Shown here piece after piece: positions 57,802-64,000 of a stretch of DNA of 64,000 nt. Origin of the DNA: Deefgea rivuli DSM 18356 (GTDB lineage: Bacteria; Pseudomonadota; Gammaproteobacteria; Burkholderiales; Chitinibacteraceae). How positions within the stretch are numbered: the first letter of the stretch is position 1; each line of letters begins with the position of its first letter. Both the position numbers and the translations under genes were made by a program. The notes beneath the pieces are model-generated. The model was not told the DNA's origin, made no database searches, and worked only from the letters and a program-made list of their open reading frames with translations. Location: contig NZ_JHVM01000003.1 in the NCBI RefSeq assembly GCF_000620145.1, positions 124,001 to 188,000 on the forward strand. Reading direction: 5' to 3'.

Positions 57802-58761
57802 ATGAGCGATCAAGTCGATATTTTAGAAGAAGACCTCGTTGAAGAAGAGGACGAACTTGCTGAAGCCGAGTCGGATGATGTTGAGGCCGATACGGAAGCT
57901 AAAGATGATTCAGATCGTTACACCGCCGAAAGTACGGGAGACGTAACGCAGATTTATTTGAATGAAATTGGCCAGAGTAAATTATTGACTCCCGATGAAG
58001 AGCGCGCTCTATCTCGACGTGTTGTGCAGGGTGATTTTACCGCCAGACAAAAAATGATTGAGCACAACCTTAGGTTGGTTGTGAATATCGCCAAGCATTA
58101 CATCAACCGTGGCATGACGCTCCTCGATTTAATCGAAGAGGGCAATATCGGCCTGATGCATGCACTGGAGAAATTTGACCCTGAGCGTGGCTTTCGCTTT
58201 TCGACTTATGCCACTTGGTGGATTCGACAGAGCATTGAGCGCGCCATCATGAATCAATCGCGCACCATTCGCTTACCAGTTCATGTCATCAAAGAACTCA
58301 ACGTCTATCTGCGCGCGCAGCGCCATTTAGAAGCCAGTTTAGGGCACGAACCCGCGATTGAAGACATTGCCCATTTGGTGGGCAAAAACGTCGAAGAAGT
58401 TCGTCGCGTTATGAGCCTCAATGAGCGCGTCGCGTCGCTCGATGCGCCACTCGATATCGATCCAATGCTGTCGATTGGCGAATCGATCCCCGATGATCAG
58501 CACGATGGTCCAGAAGCCATCTTGCAAAATGCTGAAGTAGAAAAGTACGTCAAAGAATGGCTCAAACAACTCAATGACAAGCAACGCATGGTGATCGAGC
58601 GCCGCTATGGCTTAAATGGCTATGAGATCTGTACCTTGGAAGATTTGGCGGCGAACCTCAGCTTAACCCGCGAGCGAGTGCGGCAAATTCAAATTGAAGC
58701 GCTAGATCAATTGCGCCGCATTTTGCGCCGTTATGGCGTGTCGCGTGACGTAGTGTTGTAA
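57802..58761 (+). CDS. rpoS: Stationary-phase sigma factor RpoS
   Basis: This 319-residue sigma-70 family factor has region 2 (DLIEEGNIGLMHALEKFDPERGF, FSTYATWWIRQSIERAIMNQ), region 3 and region 4 (LSLTRERVRQIQIEALDQL). The N-terminus is unusually acidic (EEDLVEEEDELAEAESDDVEADTE), a lineage feature. The nlpD-rpoS order and closeness make the assignment firm; in relatives an rpoS promoter lies inside nlpD. Confidence 0.97.
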   Translation: MSDQVDILEEDLVEEEDELAEAESDDVEADTEAKDDSDRYTAESTGDVTQIYLNEIGQSKLLTPDEERALSRRVVQGDFTARQKMIEHNLRLVVNIAKHYINRGMTLLDLIEEGNIGLMHALEKFDPERGFRFSTYATWWIRQSIERAIMNQSRTIRLPVHVIKELNVYLRAQRHLEASLGHEPAIEDIAHLVGKNVEEVRRVMSLNERVASLDAPLDIDPMLSIGESIPDDQHDGPEAILQNAEVEKYVKEWLKQLNDKQRMVIERRYGLNGYEICTLEDLAANLSLTRERVRQIQIEALDQLRRILRRYGVSRDVVL

Positions 58762-58780
58762 TCAATTTGCTTCTCCCAAT

Positions 58781-58810
58781 AAAAAACCCAGTCAATCGAC
58801 TGGGTTTTTT
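58781..58810. terminator. rpoS terminator
   Basis: A 13-bp perfect stem with arms AAAAAACCCAGTC and GACTGGGTTTTTT and a 4-base loop. The A-run on the left allows it to work on both strands between convergent rpoS and dapD. Confidence 0.93.
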
Positions 58811-58818
58811 ATTACTAA

Positions 58819-58867
58819 GGGTATTGCCAAGCAAGCCTTAACCAAGAAGACCTACGTAGCAATACCC
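58819..58867. repeat. Palindrome family A, copy 9 (convergent gap)
   Basis: The 9-bp arms GGGTATTGC and GCAATACCC are perfect. It lies nine bases after the dapD stop (minus strand), beside the rpoS terminator. Confidence 0.75.
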
Positions 58868-58875
58868 GGCGTCAA

Positions 58876-59697
58876 TTAAATGCCGCGCAATAATTCATTA
58901 ATACCTACTTTCGAGCGCGTTTTTGCATCTACTTTTTTCACAATCACTGCGCAGTACAGGCTGTATTTACCATCAGCAGATGGCAAATTACCCGAAACCA
59001 CAACCGAGCCAGCAGGAATGCGTCCATAAGTGACTTCACCGGTTTCGCGATCATAAATGCGCGTTGATTGGCCGATGTACACGCCCATTGAAATCACCGA
59101 GCCTTCTTCAACAATCACACCCTCAACCACTTCCGAGCGCGCGCCGATAAAGCAATTGTCTTCAATAATGGTTGGGCCAGCTTGCAATGGCTCCAAAACA
59201 CCACCAATACCGACACCGCCTGACAAATGTACGTTTTTACCAATTTGTGCGCAAGAACCCACAGTCGCCCAAGTGTCAACCATCGTACCTTCATCAACAA
59301 AAGCGCCGATATTCACGTACGAAGGCATCAGCACGACGTTCTTGGCAATGTAAGCACCTTTACGTGCAATTGCATTCGGTACGACACGGAAACCACCAGC
59401 ACGGAAATCTTCTTCGCTGTAATCGGCAAATTTGCTGGGCACTTTGTCAAAATATTGTGTACAACCGCCGTCCAGCACCACATTGTCGTTAATGCGGAAT
59501 GATAGCAAAACTGCTTTTTTGATCCATTGGTGCGTAAACCAGTCGCCGTTGATTTTTTCCGCAACGCGCAACTGTCCTGCATCCAAAGCGGCAATCACTT
59601 CGTTGACGGCAACGCGTAAATCAGCCGAAACGTTGCTTGGCGTAATGTCTGCACGGTTTTCAAAAGCGGTTTCGATAATGGCTTGTAAATTACTCAT
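58876..59697 (-). CDS. dapD: 2,3,4,5-tetrahydropyridine-2,6-dicarboxylate N-succinyltransferase
   Basis: This 273-residue left-handed beta-helix enzyme makes N-succinyl-2-amino-6-ketopimelate for lysine and peptidoglycan. Hexapeptide repeats span about 100-240, with [24 protein letters not shown] and [27 protein letters not shown] site precedes the ATG. It follows dapC on the same strand by 39 bases. Confidence 0.98.
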   Translation of the reverse strand: MSNLQAIIETAFENRADITPSNVSADLRVAVNEVIAALDAGQLRVAEKINGDWFTHQWIKKAVLLSFRINDNVVLDGGCTQYFDKVPSKFADYSEEDFRAGGFRVVPNAIARKGAYIAKNVVLMPSYVNIGAFVDEGTMVDTWATVGSCAQIGKNVHLSGGVGIGGVLEPLQAGPTIIEDNCFIGARSEVVEGVIVEEGSVISMGVYIGQSTRIYDRETGEVTYGRIPAGSVVVSGNLPSADGKYSLYCAVIVKKVDAKTRSKVGINELLRGI

Positions 59698-59736
59698 GAT
59701 TGCAGCTTCCTTAGTTTTACGGATGAATGAGGTTCA

Positions 59737-60927
59737 TTAATTAAGCGTTTTGCAATATTGCACAATGCGTTCTGCGGCGGCGACGCACTCTTCCAATGGC
59801 GCGACCAAAGCAATGCGGATGTAACCCAGTCCAGGATTAATGCCGTGCGCTGGCCTTGCTAAATAAGAGCCGGGCAGGACGGTCACATGCTGCTGCGCAA
59901 ACAAACCCAGTGCAAAAGCTTCATCATCCATCGGCACTTTGGCCCATAGATAAAATGCGGCATCGGGCAAGCTCACATCAAGCACTGTTTGCAATACAGA
60001 AGTTACCGCAGCAAATTTTTCCGCATAGCGCTGACGGTTGTCGATGACATGCGTTTCATCATTCCATGCCACAGCGCTTGCCGCCATCACCATCGGGCTC
60101 ATGGCGCAGCCGTGATAGGTGCGATACAGCAGAAACTTCTCAATGATCTTAGCTTCGCCAGCGACAAAGCCGGAGCGCATACCGGGCACATTGGAGCGCT
60201 TTGATAACGATGAAAACATTACTAGGCGGGTGTAGTCGCGCCCCAATTTTGCGGCCGCTTCTAAACCACCCAGTGGCTTATTATCGCCAAAGTAGATTTC
60301 GGAATAACACTCATCCGATGCAATCACAAACCCATATTGATCTGATAGTGCGAATAAGCGCTCCCAATCACTTAAAGTGGCTACTGCACCAGTTGGATTG
60401 CCCGGAGAACACACAAATACCAACTGCGTGCGCGCCCAAACCTCGGCCGGCACACTGTCCCAGTCGGGCTGGAAACGATTTTCTGCGGTGCAATTCACAA
60501 ACCACGGATCGGCGCCAGCTAAAAATGCTGCGCCTTCATAAATTTGATAGAACGGATTGGGTGACAGCACCACAGGCCGATCTACTGTTGGGTCAATGAC
60601 CGCTTGCGCAAAGGCAAACAAAGCTTCACGACTGCCATTGACAGGTAAAATTTCAGTTGCGATATTGAGCGCTGGCAAATCATAGCGGCGCGAGACCCAG
60701 TCACTAATGCTTTGTCGTAATTCCGCTGAGCCCAGCGTCGCAGGGTAGCTTGATAGACCCGCCATATTCGCCATCAGCGCGGCCTTCACCAACTCAGGAG
60801 CAGGATGCTTAGGCTCGCCAATGGATAAATTAATCGGGTTTAGCTCTGGATTCGGCCTCACTCTGGCGAACAGTTGACGCAATTTCTGAAACGGATAGGG
60901 TTGAAGCAGTTCTAGTCGCGGCGACAT
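59737..60927 (-). CDS. dapC: Succinyldiaminopimelate transaminase
   Basis: This 396-residue class I aminotransferase makes N-succinyl-diaminopimelate from the DapD product. It opens MSPRLELLQPYPFQKLRQLF, has the substrate-loop INLSIGEPKHPAP and the PLP lysine in FSSLSKRSNVPGMRSGF (about residue 241). I chose the ATG at 60927; the frame runs to 61116 without support. It overlaps nothing and precedes dapD, forming a dapC-dapD lysine unit. Confidence 0.95.
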   Translation of the reverse strand: MSPRLELLQPYPFQKLRQLFARVRPNPELNPINLSIGEPKHPAPELVKAALMANMAGLSSYPATLGSAELRQSISDWVSRRYDLPALNIATEILPVNGSREALFAFAQAVIDPTVDRPVVLSPNPFYQIYEGAAFLAGADPWFVNCTAENRFQPDWDSVPAEVWARTQLVFVCSPGNPTGAVATLSDWERLFALSDQYGFVIASDECYSEIYFGDNKPLGGLEAAAKLGRDYTRLVMFSSLSKRSNVPGMRSGFVAGEAKIIEKFLLYRTYHGCAMSPMVMAASAVAWNDETHVIDNRQRYAEKFAAVTSVLQTVLDVSLPDAAFYLWAKVPMDDEAFALGLFAQQHVTVLPGSYLARPAHGINPGLGYIRIALVAPLEECVAAAERIVQYCKTLN

Positions 60928-61015
60928 GGCGCGGCTCTTTGGGAATTGGGGAAAGACGGCAATTATAGCCTTTTGCGCGCAGCCTGTGCCACGCAAGAAA
61001 CCACAAAAACTAAGC

Positions 61016-61540
61016 TCACTTGGCTTTTTCTGCAAAATGCTGCAAGAATTTTTGCAGTTTAGGCTCCACGACAGCCATGCAATAGGGCTGATTTGGATGT
61101 TGGCGATAATAATCATGATGTTCTAGCTCGGCAGGCCAAAACATTGCCGCCGTGGCGAGTTCAGTCACGATAGGTGCTGAGTAATCTCCCGCCAAAGCAG
61201 CGATTTTCGCGCGCGCAACCTCTGCGTGAGCAGACGACTCCGTAAAAATCGCTGAGCGATATTGCGTACCAACATCATGACCTTGTTGGTTGAGTGTCGT
61301 TGGATTGTGGATAACGAAAAAAATATCGAGCAAATCGTTTAGCGTAATTTGATGTGGATCGAACTGAATCTGCACCACCTCGGCATGACCCGTATTGCCC
61401 TGGCAGACTTGATTATAAAGGGGCTGATCGACATACCCTCCCATATAGCCAGACGTCACGTCACTTACTCCGACAACACGCTGAAAAACAGCTTCCAGAC
61501 ACCAAAAGCAGCCACCACCTAAAGTAATCGTTTCAAGCAT
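61016..61540 (-). CDS. msrA: Peptide methionine sulfoxide reductase MsrA
   Basis: This 174-residue enzyme reduces methionine S-sulfoxide in proteins. The active site is LGGGCFWCLEAVFQ with the catalytic Cys at residue 11; later family motifs are SGYMGGYV and GNTGHAEVVQIQFDP. It lies upstream of dapC on the same strand and could be read into it. Confidence 0.96.
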   Translation of the reverse strand: MLETITLGGGCFWCLEAVFQRVVGVSDVTSGYMGGYVDQPLYNQVCQGNTGHAEVVQIQFDPHQITLNDLLDIFFVIHNPTTLNQQGHDVGTQYRSAIFTESSAHAEVARAKIAALAGDYSAPIVTELATAAMFWPAELEHHDYYRQHPNQPYCMAVVEPKLQKFLQHFAEKAK

Positions 61541-61561
61541 GATGAATCCTAAAGTATTAGT

Positions 61562-61641
61562 GCCAAAGTTTTATAAGGAGATGGAGATGGCAAGTCGCGG
61601 CAGCACACACAAAGCAAGGCGATGATTCAAGAAAGTTTTTA
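61562..61641. repeat. Repeat family B, degenerate copy (msrA-queF gap)
   Basis: It starts GCCAAAGTTTTATAAGG and ends TCAAGAAAGTTTTTAC, with AAGCAAGGCGATGATTCAAG near the right end. The middle has diverged. Confidence 0.55.
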
Positions 61642-61649
61642 CTTAAACG

Positions 61650-62477
61650 CTATTGACGTGCCGTTCGTGCATTGCTGGGCTGCTCTGCATTAAAATTAGT
61701 ACGGAACGGATTAATATCCAAGCCGCCGCGCCGCGTATAACGGGCATACACCGCCAATTTGAGTGGCGCGCAATCGCGCATAATATCTACAAAAATTCGC
61801 TCGACACATTGCTCGTGAAATTCATTATGATTGCGAAATGAAATCAAATAACGTAATAAACTTTCGCGATTAATCGTTGTGCCGGTGTATTGAATCTGCA
61901 CGCTCGCCCAGTCAGGCTGCCCCGTAACTAAGCAATTAGATTTTAATAAGTCAGATGTTAATGTTTCGCTGATCGTTCTATCACTTGGGTCGCAACGTAA
62001 AATATCCGCACACGGCGAATATACATCAACATCAATATCTAGATTATCAATATTGTAGCCGGTCAATTCACCCATCTTAAATTGAGAAAATAAAGCAGGT
62101 TCAGTAAGCTTAACTTGCACTGCTGCGCCAACGCTGGCAGAAATGTCTACTCGCAAGGTTTCGAGCATACTTTCAAAACTCACCATTTTCGTTTGATTAA
62201 AACTATTCAAATACAGCTTAAATGACTTCGATTCAATAATGTTTGGGCTATTTGCAGGAATATGGAAAGTGGCAATCGCAATCTGTGGCTTGCCTTTGGC
62301 ATTAAGCCAAGACAATTCATAGCCATTCCAGATATCCACACCAAAAAATGGCAATGCCTCAGTTACGCCGATCTCACTTCGCTTTTGCATTCGTGCAATT
62401 GGAAAGAGCAGGGCAGGCGAGTACGTTGTGATGTAATCGCTGGTTTTACCCAAAGGAGAAAGAAGAACATCACTCAT
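61650..62477 (-). CDS. queF: NADPH-dependent 7-cyano-7-deazaguanine reductase
   Basis: This 275-residue QueF of the long, two-domain type reduces preQ0 to preQ1 for queuosine. The nucleophile Cys is in [11 protein letters not shown] (about 182), and [16 protein letters not shown] carries the conserved substrate-binding Glu and His. An AGGA site precedes the ATG. No preQ1 riboswitch is seen upstream, and no other que gene is near. Confidence 0.96.
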   Translation of the reverse strand: MSDVLLSPLGKTSDYITTYSPALLFPIARMQKRSEIGVTEALPFFGVDIWNGYELSWLNAKGKPQIAIATFHIPANSPNIIESKSFKLYLNSFNQTKMVSFESMLETLRVDISASVGAAVQVKLTEPALFSQFKMGELTGYNIDNLDIDVDVYSPCADILRCDPSDRTISETLTSDLLKSNCLVTGQPDWASVQIQYTGTTINRESLLRYLISFRNHNEFHEQCVERIFVDIMRDCAPLKLAVYARYTRRGGLDINPFRTNFNAEQPSNARTARQ

Positions 62478-62558
62478 TGCTGCATTTCCTAATTTATATT
62501 TAAAAATCGTACCGTTTATCTTTAGCCGTGAGCCGCCTAGTAATTCATAACAGCAAAC

Positions 62559-63146
62559 TTAACGATATTTTCGAATCAAGCCAACCATCACGCCAAAAAT
62601 CTCCAGACTTGACTCAGGGCGAATAATAGAAAAATCAGCATTATGTGGAATTAAAAAATAACCAGCCTTATCTTTGCCAAGCTCTTTGAGCGTGTATTCA
62701 TTATCGACAACGGCAACGACAATGTTTCCGACCAAGGCCGCGTGGCGTTTTTCTACGACTGCGATATCGCCATCAAAAATACCCGCATCCATCATTGAGT
62801 CGCCTTTGATTTTCACCAAAACAGATGAAGAGGGGTGTGGCATCAGGAATTCATCGAGTGAAATGGCTTCGCTCATTGCGTCGTTCGCCGCGGCCGGCAA
62901 GCCAGCGGGCAGATTAAAATCTGCCAACTCGCGCTCAAAAAAGCGTTTTGTCGGCGCGAGCCGTTTGTCTGGCGTCACCTCAATAAAACCCGCCAATGTT
63001 AAACGCTTCACTAGCGCCGACACGGCCGATTTTGACGCCATACCTAACAGCTCGCCAATGGCAGAGTACGACGGAATATTGCGATAATCGGCGTAATAGT
63101 CTTGCAGCTTGCCAAGGTATTCCGCATCACGATTGGGGTTGGCCAT
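62559..63146 (-). CDS. lexA: LexA-type repressor (S24 family)
   Basis: This 195-residue protein has an N-terminal winged helix-turn-helix (about 5-65, PSYSAIGELLGMASKSAVSALV) and a C-terminal S24 domain. Ser is in KGDSMMDAGI, Lys in YTLKEL, and a possible Ala-Gly self-cleavage site lies in LPAGLPAAAN. It differs clearly from E. coli LexA in the DNA-binding part. A GAAC-N4-GTTC palindrome lies between the -35 and -10 of its own promoter, which suggests self-repression. It may be the main SOS regulator of this lineage or a second LexA. Confidence 0.88.
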   Translation of the reverse strand: MANPNRDAEYLGKLQDYYADYRNIPSYSAIGELLGMASKSAVSALVKRLTLAGFIEVTPDKRLAPTKRFFERELADFNLPAGLPAAANDAMSEAISLDEFLMPHPSSSVLVKIKGDSMMDAGIFDGDIAVVEKRHAALVGNIVVAVVDNEYTLKELGKDKAGYFLIPHNADFSIIRPESSLEIFGVMVGLIRKYR

Positions 63147-63175
63147 TACGCACCTCTAGATCAAAGTATTTTGAT

Positions 63176-63204
63176 AGCGTATTGAACGTTCGTTCTGTTG
63201 TCAA
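63176..63204 (-). promoter_or_regulatory. lexA promoter with GAAC-N4-GTTC operator
   Basis: On the minus strand, a perfect -35 TTGACA (63204-63199) is followed after 17 bases by TACGCT (63181-63176). The spacer contains GAACGTTCGTTC (63184-63195 on the plus strand), a GAAC-N4-GTTC palindrome like Gram-positive SOS boxes and unlike E. coli CTGT-N8-ACAG. Confidence 0.6.
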
Positions 63205-63279
63205 GCATGGTATTGTTTCGCCGTAACGCAAGCAGTCGATTACAATTGCGGATTATAAAATAAGATTGCCGAGCGTACT

Positions 63280-64000
63280 GTGCGGATTTTGCTTGCCCCA
63301 ATGGAAGGCTTACTGGATTGCGTCCTGCGCGATGTATTGACGCAAGCTGGAGGAATTGATCTTTGCGTCACTGAATTCGTTCGAGTTAGCGAGAGCCTCC
63401 TCCCTCAACGCACCTTTCAGCGCATCGCACCCGAACTCAATCACAATAGCCAGACCCCAAGCGGAGTTCCTGTTCGTGTGCAGCTACTTGGCTCGGACCC
63501 GATGCGCTTAGCCGAAAATGCGGCTCGACTCGCAGAGCTAAAACCTTACGGCATCGACCTAAATTTTGGTTGCCCAGCAAAAACGGTCAACCGCCATCGT
63601 GGTGGTGCAGTTTTACTCAAAGAACCCGAGACGATTTATCAAATCATCACCGCAGTGCGAAAGGCTGTGCCGGGGTATATTCCTGTAACAGCCAAAATGC
63701 GGCTTGGCTACGAAGATACCTCGCAAGCCATCGAGTGTGCTCAAGCCATTGCCAGTGCAGGTGCAGCCGAAGTGGTCGTGCATGCGCGCACCAAAACCGA
63801 CGGCTATAAACCACCCGCATACTGGGAGTGGATTGCGATCATCAAAGAAAATGTCACCATTCCCGTCGTTGCAAATGGCGAAATTTGGACGCTTGAAGAC
63901 TTTAAGCGCTGCCAGCGCATTTCAAATTGTGATGACATCATGCTCGGGCGGGGAATTGTTGCCAACCCCGGTTTGGCACTAGAAGCAAAACGAGGGCAGG
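63280..64000 (+). CDS. dusC: tRNA-dihydrouridine synthase C (partial)
   Basis: About 240 residues are visible before the right edge. The GTG start begins [20 protein letters not shown], the DusC opening. Other family motifs are [15 protein letters not shown] with the catalytic Cys, [15 protein letters not shown] and [12 protein letters not shown]. DusC reduces U16 in tRNA with FMN and NADPH. It is divergent from lexA. Confidence 0.94.
   Translation, partial: MRILLAPMEGLLDCVLRDVLTQAGGIDLCVTEFVRVSESLLPQRTFQRIAPELNHNSQTPSGVPVRVQLLGSDPMRLAENAARLAELKPYGIDLNFGCPAKTVNRHRGGAVLLKEPETIYQIITAVRKAVPGYIPVTAKMRLGYEDTSQAIECAQAIASAGAAEVVVHARTKTDGYKPPAYWEWIAIIKENVTIPVVANGEIWTLEDFKRCQRISNCDDIMLGRGIVANPGLALEAKRGQ

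Noticed and set aside
62478-62558. Possible preQ1 riboswitch before queF
   Set aside because: The leader is short and AT-rich with no recognisable preQ1 aptamer hairpin and A-rich tail.
1-64000. CRISPR array, prophage or insertion sequence
   Set aside because: There are no regularly spaced direct repeats and no integrase, transposase or phage structural genes; the repeats seen are dispersed palindromes.

Overview
The window looks like chromosome of a betaproteobacterium of the order Neisseriales, most likely near the Chitinibacteraceae/Chromobacteriaceae (Deefgea, Chitinibacter, Iodobacter and relatives). This rests on protein style and gene order: ribF-ileS-lspA-ispH, nrdR-ribD-ribE-ribBA-ribH-nusB-thiL-pgpA, cmk-rpsA-ihfB-lapA-lapB-pyrF-hldA and surE-pcm-nlpD-rpoS are all typical beta/gamma arrangements. 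Base composition is moderate and even. I see no prophage, insertion sequence, CRISPR array, rRNA or tRNA gene. Most of the window is vertically inherited housekeeping DNA, and the unusual signals lie in intergenic regions and in a few atypical genes.

Layout. 1-4.1 kb: an iron-acquisition unit (periplasmic binding protein, TonB-dependent receptor, divergent AraC-type regulator, Fur-like box). 4.3-8 kb: minus-strand rpe-arsC-gph and trpE, with a possible Trp leader peptide. 8.1-11 kb: apaG, an Atm1-like ABC exporter and an unrecognised 189-residue protein. 11.5-15.5 kb: serine uptake and deamination (sdaC-sdaA), a low-molecular-weight phosphatase, and a Gdt1-type manganese exporter behind a yybP-ykoY riboswitch. 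15.7-19.9 kb: purine salvage (NCS2 permease, apt, hpt) and a long CorA-like protein. 20-27.5 kb: glyA, nrdR and the riboflavin operon running into nusB-thiL-pgpA. 27.5-34.3 kb: uvrC, pgsA, an MFS transporter, a DAHP-synthase-like protein without its catalytic residues, tyrA and an aldo-keto reductase. 34.3-40.4 kb: cmk, rpsA, ihfB, lapAB, pyrF, hldA. 40.5-48.4 kb (minus strand): diguanylate cyclase, ispH, lspA, ileS, ribF, flgA. 48.5-58.8 kb: rmuC, acnB, a Rieske oxygenase, an EamA transporter, surE-pcm-nlpD-rpoS. 58.9-64 kb: dapD, dapC, msrA, queF, a LexA-type repressor (minus strand) and the start of dusC.

Signals beyond the ordinary gene list. (1) About ten imperfect palindromes of roughly 45-57 bp, mostly just after stop codons, whose arms differ between copies but still pair. 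(2) A second dispersed family of about 80-100 bp with GTAAAAGTTTT-type inverted ends. (3) A DAHP-synthase homologue beside tyrA that appears catalytically dead. (4) A leader peptide with a Trp-Arg-Trp stretch before trpE, whose early codons are complementary to the trpE ribosome-binding site. (5) Two mutually exclusive stems at the end of the manganese riboswitch. (6) A GAAC-N4-GTTC operator inside the promoter of an atypical lexA.

No single locus looks like a defence or secretion system. The strongest candidates for undescribed biology are the pseudo-DAHP synthase and the two intergenic repeat families.
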